This document shows, one piece after another, positions 1-5,448 of a stretch of DNA of 10,945 nt. The translations under genes and the position numbers were made by a program. The DNA is from Ruminococcaceae bacterium UBA1417 (GTDB lineage Bacteria; Bacillota; Clostridia; Oscillospirales; Acutalibacteraceae). A model generated the notes under the pieces. That model was given only the letters and a program-made list of their open reading frames with translations, was not told where the DNA came from and made no database searches. Location of the stretch: assembly GCA_002305575.1 (NCBI GenBank), contig DBPP01000037.1:53932-64876 (forward strand), written 5' to 3'. How positions within the stretch are numbered: the first letter of the stretch is position 1; each line of letters begins with the position of its first letter.

Positions 1-166
1 GCGTCTCGCGGTACAGCGGGGCTGCGGCAGGCTGGAATGGGCGTGTCTGGACTGGAACGCGCCGAGCATCGCGTTTTATGAATCCATCGGCGCTCAGGCG
101 CTGGACACGTGGACGACATATCGCGTGACGGGCGATACGCTCCTCAAGCTTGCATCGCGTATTTGA
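1..166 (+). CDS. GNAT family N-acetyltransferase, C-terminal fragment (5' end outside window)
   Basis: The frame is open from base 2 to TGA at 164-166 and gives the last 54 residues of a protein that starts before the window. The segment RLEWACLDWNAPSIAFYESI followed by GA and a C-terminal LLKLA is the classic end of a GCN5-related acetyltransferase: the conserved W-N-x-P-S-I-x-F-Y-E block belongs to the acetyl-CoA-side motif B region. The pattern resembles the spermidine/diamine acetyltransferase subgroup, but the acceptor substrate cannot be told from this fragment. A terminator follows 15 bases after the stop, so this is the last gene of its transcript. Confidence 0.8.
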   Translation, partial: RLAVQRGCGRLEWACLDWNAPSIAFYESIGAQALDTWTTYRVTGDTLLKLASRI

Positions 167-180
167 GTGCGAAAAAGCGT

Positions 181-219
181 AAAAGAGAAGCCGGCTGGGA
201 GGCCCCTGCCGGCTCTTTT
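181..219 (+). terminator. Intrinsic terminator after the GNAT gene
   Basis: The arms AGCCGGC (189-195) and GCCGGCT (208-214) form a GC stem around a 12-base loop. The flanking AAAAGAG and CTTTT extend the pairing past one bulged A and supply the T-run. Confidence 0.8.
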
Positions 220-230
220 CCTGTCTGCGC

Positions 231-259
231 TTGCATTTGCATGCAGAATGTGGTAAAAC
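231..259 (+). promoter_or_regulatory. Candidate promoter for the asparaginase gene
   Basis: TTGCAT (231-236), a 17-base spacer and TAAAAC (254-259) form a modest sigma-A-like promoter, with TGG directly before the -10 giving an extended -10. It is the only reasonable candidate between the upstream terminator and the gene. Confidence 0.4.
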
Positions 260-323
260 TGTACTTGCGGCGCAGGGCCGCGGAAATCGCCGCGAAGGCG
301 GCGCAATGGAGCGTGCGTACACC

Positions 324-1325
324 ATGAAGAAAATTTTGTTTATTGCAACCGGCGGCACCATCGCCTCGGCCAAAACGACGAACGGCCTGACGCCGGCCAT
401 CACCTCAGAAGAGCTTCTGGAAGCTGTGCCGGAAATTTGCACGCTGTGTACGGTGGATACGGTGCAGCCCTATAATCTGGACAGCACGAATATGTGCTGG
501 CGGCAGTGGGTGCATCTGGCACAGATCATCCGGGACAATTACGGCGCGTACGATGGCTTTGTAATCACGCACGGCACGGACACCATGGCCTATGCGGCGG
601 CGACAATGTCCTATCTCGTGCAGCGCAATCTGAAGCCGATCGTCTTCACCGGCGCGCAGAAATCCATTCAGGAGCCAGACGGCGACGCGCGGCGCAATCT
701 GTTTGAGGCGTTTGCCTACGCCACGGACGACCGTGCTTGCGGCACGCATGTGGTGTTCAACAGCCATGTCATTGCCGGTACGCGCGCCCGGAAAACGCAT
801 TCGAAAAGCTTCGATGCGTTCTCGAGCATCGATTATCCGGACATCGGCGTGTTTTTCGACCGCAAGCTTTTCTGCTATATCGACGAACGACCGGAATGCG
901 GGGACGTTGAGTTTTACGATCGGCTCGTGCCGGAAATCCTCTCCATCCGTGTGATTCCCGGTATGGACCCCTCGATTTTTGATTACATCAACGCGAATTG
1001 CCGCGGCGTCGTCATTGAGAGTTTCGGCGTGGGCGGTATTCCGTATTATGGAAATAATGCCTTTGAAGAAAAGATCGCCGCAATGATGGAAAACGGCGTG
1101 CGTGTAGTGATCACCACACAGGTTCCGCACGAAGGGAGCAATCTGTCCGTTTACCGCGTGGGGCACATCATCAAGGAAAAGTACCGCGTGCTGGAGGCCT
1201 CCAGTATGACGACCGAAGCGGTGATTGCCAAAATGATGTGGGCACTCGCTTATTCGGATACGCGCGAGGGCTTTGAGCGCCTGTTTCAAAGGCCGGTTGG
1301 AAAGGACAAGCTGGAGAATGGCTGA
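324..1325 (+). CDS. ansA: Type I L-asparaginase
   Basis: Predicted to hydrolyse L-asparagine to aspartate and ammonia in the cytoplasm; no signal peptide is present. The protein has 333 residues, normal for the bacterial type I family. The first catalytic block IATGGTIAS lies at residues 7-15 with nucleophile Thr12, and the second block HGTDTMAY at 83-90 supplies Thr85 and Asp86. FTGAQ near 109-112 and an RARKTHS segment, expected to carry the catalytic lysine, also fit. Start choice: ATG at 324 gives the usual MKKILFIATGG N-terminus. ATG at 306 (six codons longer) has GAAGG upstream but sits directly after a GC hairpin, and the GGAG at 308-311 is rather far from 324, so the start is not fully settled. 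It is a single gene, convergent with the BlaI-type gene. Confidence 0.93.
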   Translation: MKKILFIATGGTIASAKTTNGLTPAITSEELLEAVPEICTLCTVDTVQPYNLDSTNMCWRQWVHLAQIIRDNYGAYDGFVITHGTDTMAYAAATMSYLVQRNLKPIVFTGAQKSIQEPDGDARRNLFEAFAYATDDRACGTHVVFNSHVIAGTRARKTHSKSFDAFSSIDYPDIGVFFDRKLFCYIDERPECGDVEFYDRLVPEILSIRVIPGMDPSIFDYINANCRGVVIESFGVGGIPYYGNNAFEEKIAAMMENGVRVVITTQVPHEGSNLSVYRVGHIIKEKYRVLEASSMTTEAVIAKMMWALAYSDTREGFERLFQRPVGKDKLENG

Positions 1326-1360
1326 AAAAAGCGGAAGCCCGCGCAGCTTTCTGCACGGGC
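1325..1360 (-). terminator. Terminator for the BlaI-type gene (between convergent genes)
   Basis: The arms 1337-1346 and 1351-1360 (GCCCG-C-GCAG and CTGC-A-CGGGC) pair around a CTTT loop with one internal mismatch. On the minus strand the hairpin is followed, after six bases, by a run of six T. On the plus strand there is no T-run, so termination of the asparaginase transcript here is less certain. Confidence 0.55.
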
Positions 1361-1369
1361 CTGTTAGGT

Positions 1370-1762
1370 TCAGGTTTCTTGGGTACGCTTCTCCGCAAGC
1401 ATGGATTCGATCGCGTCAATCAGCGTTTGCTGGTCTGCCGACTGGTCAATCAACGCAGAAACGATGGAAACTACGGACAGCGTGCTGATGGGATTCGGTC
1501 CTGCAATTTGTTGAACGGCATACGCTTCTTCCGAAACGGCCGCTACAAATGTACGCGCATAATTTTTGGTGGTTTTGGCAAATCCTTCCGCACGGATCAT
1601 TTCCTTGTCCAGCAGAGAGTTAATCAGCAGATGGATATAACTGTCCTTCCAAGTTTTGTCTGTCGATTTTTCAATAATTTCAGAAGCGGTCAGCGGCTTG
1701 TCGACATGCCAGAGCAGATTCATGATTTCATGCTCGCTCTTTGTAAGCGTCTCTTTCTTCAT
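1370..1762 (-). CDS. BlaI/MecI/CopY-type transcriptional repressor, solitary
   Basis: A 130-residue protein with the start of the BlaI/MecI winged-helix family: LTKSEHEIMNLLW (6-18), LTASEII (24-30), TWKDSYIHLLINSLLDKEMI (37-56), then a wing containing KNYAR. Family members bind operators as dimers and are often inactivated by a BlaR1/MecR1-type membrane protease. No such partner gene is next to this one, and the CopY-type C-terminal Cys motif is absent, so the signal is unknown. The C-terminal half after about residue 85 is not recognisable beyond a general helical character. ATG at 1762 is chosen because GGGGTG lies seven bases upstream; a GTG five codons earlier (1777) is the alternative. 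It has its own promoter and is probably autoregulated, as is common in the family. Confidence 0.82.
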   Translation of the reverse strand: MKKETLTKSEHEIMNLLWHVDKPLTASEIIEKSTDKTWKDSYIHLLINSLLDKEMIRAEGFAKTTKNYARTFVAAVSEEAYAVQQIAGPNPISTLSVVSIVSALIDQSADQQTLIDAIESMLAEKRTQET

Positions 1763-1809
1763 AGCTGTGCACCCCACTTTCCAAAATGGTCTCTTTGCTT
1801 TATAATTAT

Positions 1810-1838
1810 ATATTATGATGTTTTCCCAGCATTGTCAA
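1810..1838 (-). promoter_or_regulatory. Sigma-A-type promoter of the BlaI-type gene
   Basis: On the minus strand TTGACA (1838-1833), a 17-base spacer and TAATAT (1815-1810). The -10 overlaps a small AT dyad, ATAAT-N5-ATTAT (1802-1816), which would be a sensible place for a self-bound operator. The dyad does not match the TACA/TGTA operators of BlaI/MecI. Confidence 0.7.
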
Positions 1839-2086
1839 GGCTTTCAATTTCAATTTAAGCATATTTTTTTTCAGATTCTGTGTGTTGAATATTCGGAATA
1901 CCAGTATCTAACCACGTGTTTTTTGCGTATTTTCATCATATTTTCTTGCTTTTTTTGCAGAAGGTCGGCAGGCATGCGAAAAGGTTTTATTGCTATACGA
2001 AAAAGGCACGGTGTGCAGGAAAAAATGAAATTATCAGAAATCTTTTGCCCGATGCGCGCTTTTCTCGCAAATTTATGAAAAAAGCC
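1839..2086. other. AT-rich intergenic stretch without a recognised gene
   Basis: About 250 bases between two outward-facing promoters, with many T-runs. Short open frames on both strands here have no ribosome binding site, unusual composition (rich in F, I, C, S) and no family resemblance. No tRNA, strong hairpin or repeat was found. Confidence 0.6.
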
Positions 2087-2115
2087 TTGACTTTTTTTGC
2101 GCGTGCATCTATAAT
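2087..2115 (+). promoter_or_regulatory. Promoter of rpsU
   Basis: TTGACT (2087-2092), a 17-base spacer and TATAAT (2110-2115): one mismatch from consensus, about 65 bases before the rpsU start. A strong vegetative promoter is fitting for a ribosomal protein gene. Confidence 0.85.
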
Positions 2116-2180
2116 TATTTGTGTTATTTCGTGCTAATAACAAATACACCCCTGCCTGATGGCGGATGGGAGGGATATAG

Positions 2181-2357
2181 ATGGCTGAAATCCGAATCAA
2201 AGACAACGAGTCTTTGGAAAGCGCGCTCAGACGCTTCAAGAAGCAGTGCGCCAGAGCGGGCGTGATTCAGGAAGTGCGCAAGAGAGAGGCTTATGAAAAG
2301 CCCTCCGTTAAGCGCAAGAAGAAGTCCGAAGCAGCTCGCAAGCGCAAGTACAAATAA
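2181..2357 (+). CDS. rpsU: 30S ribosomal protein bS21
   Basis: A 58-residue, highly basic protein with the typical bS21 opening MAEIRIKDNESLESALRRFK, a central KQCARAGVIQEVRKRE segment and a lysine/arginine-rich tail ending KRKYK. bS21 is a small-subunit protein near the mRNA exit/anti-Shine-Dalgarno region and assists initiation. The length matches Firmicutes S21 (about 57-60 residues). GGGAGGG at 2168-2174 lies six bases before the ATG. The gene forms its own unit, with a near-consensus promoter upstream and a terminator 12 bases after the stop. Confidence 0.97.
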   Translation: MAEIRIKDNESLESALRRFKKQCARAGVIQEVRKREAYEKPSVKRKKKSEAARKRKYK

Positions 2358-2369
2358 TGAAACGTGAAG

Positions 2370-2394
2370 AAGCGGGCCAAAAGCCCGCTTTTTT
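2370..2394 (+). terminator. Intrinsic terminator after rpsU
   Basis: Perfect eight-base arms AAGCGGGC (2370-2377) and GCCCGCTT (2383-2390) around a CAAAA loop, running into a T-run to 2394. Confidence 0.93.
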
Positions 2395-2470
2395 GTGTGA
2401 AGTGCGTTTTTCCCGGCAGCCTTTGCTTGGGCGCCGGCAGGAAATTTCGTGAAAAGGTTTGGTGGACTGC

Positions 2471-3010
2471 ATGGCGGTATTCAGGCCAACCGGCACGCTG
2501 CACCGCGTGACGGATATCACCCCCGCGCTGCTTTGCGCGATGCATATTCGCGCCATCGTGCTCGACGTGGACAATACCATGGCGATGCACGGCGCACAGA
2601 CGCCGCACACGGGCGTGCTTGCCTGGACAAAGCAGATGACGGCGGCGGGCGTGCGGCTGGTTGTTGTCTCCAACAACTACAAAAAGCGTGTGGCGCCCTT
2701 TGCGGAAAAATTTGCGCTGCCGTACATCTCGTTTGCCTGCAAGCCTTCCCCGTTCGGCTATCTGCGCGCGAAGCGCCTCGCTGGCGTGCATGTGCGCGAG
2801 TGCCTCGTGGTCGGCGACCAGATCTTCACAGATATCTTCGGCGCGAATCTCTGCGGTATGCCCTCGGTGCTGCTGGACCCCATCGCCCCGGATAAAGCCT
2901 GGACGGTTCGCTTCAAGCGCTGGCTGGAGCATTTTCTCCGGCCGCATTACCGGCGGCTGGACCCTACAAACTACAGAAAGAATGGTGATTCTCATGCGTT
3001 CTCCGATTGA
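2471..3010 (+). CDS. YqeG-family HAD-IIIA phosphatase
   Basis: A 179-residue soluble protein with the HAD motifs in order: LDVDNT at 31-36 (nucleophile Asp32, acid/base Asp34), VVVSNN at 64-69 (motif II Ser67), Lys91 in CKPSP (motif III), and GDQIFTD at 115-121 (motif IV, Asp116 and Asp121). The N-terminal segment and length fit the YqeG group, related to mitochondrial phosphatidylglycerophosphate phosphatase Gep4. Lipid phosphatase activity is therefore possible, but the bacterial substrate is not established. Start: ATG 2471 has GGTGG five bases upstream; in-frame TTG 2459 and GTG 2462 are weaker alternatives. The 3' end overlaps the next gene by 17 bases, pointing to co-transcription and coupled translation. 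No clear promoter lies between the rpsU terminator and this gene, so read-through may feed it. Confidence 0.87.
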   Translation: MAVFRPTGTLHRVTDITPALLCAMHIRAIVLDVDNTMAMHGAQTPHTGVLAWTKQMTAAGVRLVVVSNNYKKRVAPFAEKFALPYISFACKPSPFGYLRAKRLAGVHVRECLVVGDQIFTDIFGANLCGMPSVLLDPIAPDKAWTVRFKRWLEHFLRPHYRRLDPTNYRKNGDSHAFSD

Positions 3011-4073
3011 GCGACTCACAGAAAAGGTCATCGGCGGCGACGCGAAAAAAGCGGCGCTCGTCGTTTCCGAAACGAATCTTTACTATCTGACGGCGTTCCC
3101 GTCCACAGACGGCGCGCTGCTTTTGACGGCTGAAAAGGCGTATTATCTCCTGGATTTCCGCTATGCGGAAGCGGCGCGCGCCAAGGCGCAGGGGGTTGCT
3201 GTGGAAGAGTTCACAAATCTGAACGATTCCATCGCATCGCTGCTGAAAAAGCACGATATCAAAAGCGTTTACATGGAGTATGCCGCGTTGCCGTACGGGC
3301 AAGCCATGCGTTTTGAAGGCCTTTGCCGCGCGAATGGCGCCGAGGCTGTGCTCGATACCACGCTCGACGACGCGATCCGCGCACAGCGCATCGTGAAGAG
3401 CGAAGAAGAGATCCGCAAGATCTGCGACGCGCAGGCGATTACCGATGCGACGTTTGAACACATTTTGCCGTATATCCGCGAAGGCGTTACGGAGCGGGAG
3501 ATCGCGCTCGAGATTGAGTTTTATATGCGCAAGCTTGGCGCGGACGGCAACGCGTTCGATCCGATCGTCGTTACCGGCGGCAACGGTTCGCAGTGCCATG
3601 GTATTCCGGGCGATACGGTGATCCGCAAGGGTGATTTTATCACGATGGATACCGGTGCAATGCTCCACGGGTATCATTCCGATATGACGCGCACGGTGGC
3701 GCTCGGCTTCGTCAGCGACGAGCAGAAGGCGATTTATGACACGGTGCTCAAGGCGCAGCTTGCCGCCATTGATGCGGTGCACGCCGGTGTGCCGTGCAGC
3801 GCCGTCGATCAGGTTGCGCGCGACATCATCGAGGGGCCGTATCCGGGAACCTTTGGCCATGGCCTCGGCCATGGCGTCGGCTTCGAGATCCACGAATGGC
3901 CGCGCTTCTCCCCGCGCGACGACACGCCCTGCGCGCCGGGCATGGTCATTACGGTGGAGCCGGGCATCTATATTGCCGGCAAATGCGGCGTGCGTATCGA
4001 GGATATGATCGTCGTCACGGAAGACGGCTGCCGCAACCTCACGCACTCCCCCAAGGAGCTTATCATCCTCTGA
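2994..4073 (+). CDS. M24-family Xaa-Pro aminopeptidase/dipeptidase
   Basis: A 359-residue cytoplasmic metallopeptidase that should remove N-terminal residues preceding proline, or split Xaa-Pro dipeptides. An N-terminal creatinase-like domain (about 1-130) precedes the pita-bread catalytic domain. The five metal ligands are all present: Asp219 (MDTGA), Asp230 (HSDMTR), His293 (GLGHGVG), Glu322 (VEPGIY) and Glu336 (RIEDM). Catalytic-site His202 (CHGIPG) and His300 are also there. ATG 2994 is preferred because GGTGA lies five bases upstream; an ATG four codons earlier (2982) is possible, and the longer open frame further upstream is only a shadow of the phosphatase gene. In B. subtilis the homologous peptidase gene yqhT also lies directly upstream of efp, so the order is a conserved one. 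Whether it is PepP-like or PepQ-like cannot be decided here. Confidence 0.92.
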   Translation: MRSPIERLTEKVIGGDAKKAALVVSETNLYYLTAFPSTDGALLLTAEKAYYLLDFRYAEAARAKAQGVAVEEFTNLNDSIASLLKKHDIKSVYMEYAALPYGQAMRFEGLCRANGAEAVLDTTLDDAIRAQRIVKSEEEIRKICDAQAITDATFEHILPYIREGVTEREIALEIEFYMRKLGADGNAFDPIVVTGGNGSQCHGIPGDTVIRKGDFITMDTGAMLHGYHSDMTRTVALGFVSDEQKAIYDTVLKAQLAAIDAVHAGVPCSAVDQVARDIIEGPYPGTFGHGLGHGVGFEIHEWPRFSPRDDTPCAPGMVITVEPGIYIAGKCGVRIEDMIVVTEDGCRNLTHSPKELIIL

Positions 4074-4110
4074 TTTTGCACAGAAAATCACGAAAACACG
4101 CGATTTCTTC

Positions 4111-4139
4111 TTGAAAAAAAGGGGAAAATATTATACAAT
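4111..4139 (+). promoter_or_regulatory. Promoter of efp
   Basis: TTGAAA (4111-4116), a 17-base spacer and TACAAT (4134-4139), about 34 bases before the efp ATG, in the short gap after the peptidase gene. Confidence 0.75.
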
Positions 4140-4172
4140 AGTCAAAGAAGAAACTTTTGGAGGTATTATTAC

Positions 4173-4730
4173 ATGGTTACCGCAGGCGATTTCAGAAACG
4201 GTGTCACGTTTGAAATGGACGGCAACGTATATTCCATCATTGAGTTCCAGCATGTCAAGCCGGGCAAGGGCGCGGCGTTTGTCCGCACCAAGATCCGCAA
4301 TGTTATCAGCGGCGCCGTGACGGAAAGAACGTTCAACCCGAACGATAAGTACCCGACGGCGTACATTGAGAGAAAAGATATGGAGTATCTTTACAACGAC
4401 GGCGACCTCTATTATTTCATGGACAACGAGACGTATGAGCAGACCCCGATCAGCCCGAGCATCCTCGGCGACAACTTCAAGTTTGTCAAGGAGAACATGG
4501 TCTGCAAGGTGCTTTCCTATAAGGGCAATGTTTTCGGCGTAGAGCCGCCGAACTTCGTCGAGCTGCAGGTCACCCAGACGGATCCGGGCTTCAAGGGCGA
4601 CACGGCGACGAACGCCACAAAACCGGCCACGCTGGAAACCGGCGCGGAGATCAAGGTTCCGCTCTTCATCAATGAAGGCGAAATGATCCGCATCGATACC
4701 AGAACAGGCGAATATATGGAGCGCGCATAA
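4173..4730 (+). CDS. efp: Translation elongation factor P
   Basis: EF-P relieves ribosome stalling at consecutive prolines by entering the E site next to the peptidyl-tRNA. The 185-residue protein has the three beta-barrel domains of the family. The domain I tip loop VKPGKGAAFVR carries Lys32, the position modified with 5-aminopentanol in B. subtilis EF-P, so the protein should be of the Bacillus type rather than the E. coli beta-lysyl type (inference; no modification genes are visible here). The C-terminal signature region FINEGEMIRIDTRTGEYMER is intact. GGAGG at 4159-4163 sits upstream of ATG 4173. It has its own promoter and may also be read from the phosphatase-peptidase transcript. The gene after it may be co-transcribed, because no T-run terminator separates them. 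Confidence 0.98.
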   Translation: MVTAGDFRNGVTFEMDGNVYSIIEFQHVKPGKGAAFVRTKIRNVISGAVTERTFNPNDKYPTAYIERKDMEYLYNDGDLYYFMDNETYEQTPISPSILGDNFKFVKENMVCKVLSYKGNVFGVEPPNFVELQVTQTDPGFKGDTATNATKPATLETGAEIKVPLFINEGEMIRIDTRTGEYMERA

Positions 4731-4773
4731 TCTGCGCCAAACACCAGAGGCGGGGCGTTTGCTCCGGCGCGAG

Positions 4774-4796
4774 GGGCGGCCGGCATCCGGCCGTCC
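4774..4796 (+). other. Strong GC hairpin between efp and the zinc-ribbon gene
   Basis: The arms 4774-4783 and 4787-4796 pair over ten positions (one G-U) around a CAT loop. The core CGGCCGG-CAT-CCGGCCG is perfect. What follows is A/G-rich, not a T-run, so it is not a standard terminator for plus-strand transcription. A partial terminator, an mRNA processing or stability element, or a translation-modulating structure just before the next ribosome binding site are possible roles. Confidence 0.6.
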
Positions 4797-4817
4797 AGAA
4801 AGAAAAGGTGAATGATT

Positions 4818-5273
4818 ATGACAAATTCCGAGAGAGCAGCTTACATCCGCGGTCTGATGGAAGGTCTTGACCTCGATCCGAATGCAAAGGAAACGAAGCT
4901 CTTTAACGCGATTGTCGATCTGCTCGATGATTTGTGCCTTTCCGTGGAGGAAATGGAAGATGCGTACGACGAGCTGAGCGGCCAGGTAGACGAGATCGAC
5001 GAGGATCTCGGCGAGCTGGAAGAGGATTATTATGACCTCGATGACGACGACGCGGATTTCCATGAGGAAGACGACGACAATTGGGAAGAGGACGAGGACG
5101 ACTGCTACTTCGAGGTGACCTGCCCGAGCTGCGGCGATACGATCCAGCTCAACAGCGAAATGCTCGAAGAAGGTTCGATCGAGTGTCCCAACTGCGGCGA
5201 GAACCTCGAATTCGATCTGGATGAGGAAGAAGAGGGTTCCTGCCACGAGCAGTGCGACTGCGATAAGGAATAA
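4818..5273 (+). CDS. CD1247-type N-terminal domain protein with acidic tract and zinc ribbon
   Basis: A 151-residue protein of unknown function. Residues 1-70 match the pattern I know from Clostridia proteins with a CD1247 N-terminal domain (YIRGLMEGLDLD, then a helical AIVDLLDDL...VEEMEDAYDEL segment with coiled-coil character). Residues about 57-95 are almost all Asp/Glu. A zinc ribbon follows, with CPSCG at 102-106 and CPNCG at 123-127 (ligands Cys102, Cys105, Cys123, Cys126). The tail has further Cys/His (Cys142, His143, Cys146, Cys148) that could bind a second metal or nothing. ATG 4818 is chosen over 4812 because AAGGTGA at 4805-4811 is spaced correctly only for 4818. No enzyme motif is visible. 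It lies downstream of efp without a clear terminator between them, so a translation-linked role is conceivable but unproven. Confidence 0.85.
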   Translation: MTNSERAAYIRGLMEGLDLDPNAKETKLFNAIVDLLDDLCLSVEEMEDAYDELSGQVDEIDEDLGELEEDYYDLDDDDADFHEEDDDNWEEDEDDCYFEVTCPSCGDTIQLNSEMLEEGSIECPNCGENLEFDLDEEEEGSCHEQCDCDKE

Positions 5274-5290
5274 ATCCGGAAAAGCGTAGA

Positions 5291-5317
5291 AGGGGGCGGC
5301 CTTTGCCGCTCCTTTTT
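5291..5317 (+). terminator. Intrinsic terminator after the zinc-ribbon gene
   Basis: The arms 5291-5300 (AGGGGGCGGC) and 5305-5314 (GCCGCTCCTT) pair with G-U wobbles around a CTTT loop, followed by Ts to 5317. Confidence 0.82.
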
Positions 5318-5384
5318 GTATGATTAAACAGGCAGAAATCCTATGACGAATCACGAGATTTTTCCGGTGTTGACTTTGCATACG

Positions 5385-5413
5385 TTGACTTTTTGCGGCA
5401 AAATGATTACAAT
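5385..5413 (+). promoter_or_regulatory. Promoter of the sugar transferase gene
   Basis: TTGACT (5385-5390), a 17-base spacer and TACAAT (5408-5413). A second TTGACTTT copy lies exactly 15 bases upstream (5370-5377), not at a spacing that could use the same -10. Confidence 0.8.
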
Positions 5414-5448
5414 AAGAAAAATACCTGGAAATCAGGATGTGTAAAAAT

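Noticed and set aside
405..1289. 294-codon minus-strand open frame opposite the asparaginase gene
   Set aside because: In-register antisense shadow of a clear asparaginase; His/Arg-rich composition and no recognisable family.
1815..2239. Short open frames in the AT-rich gap before rpsU, on both strands
   Set aside because: No ribosome binding sites, odd composition, and they run into the rpsU promoter or gene; treated as non-coding.
2661..2993. Upstream extension of the M24 peptidase frame
   Set aside because: Overlaps the YqeG gene in another frame with Arg/Ser-rich sequence; the family N-terminus begins at 2994.
2964..4091. 375-codon minus-strand open frame opposite the M24 peptidase
   Set aside because: In-register antisense shadow; the sense frame has all metallopeptidase ligands.
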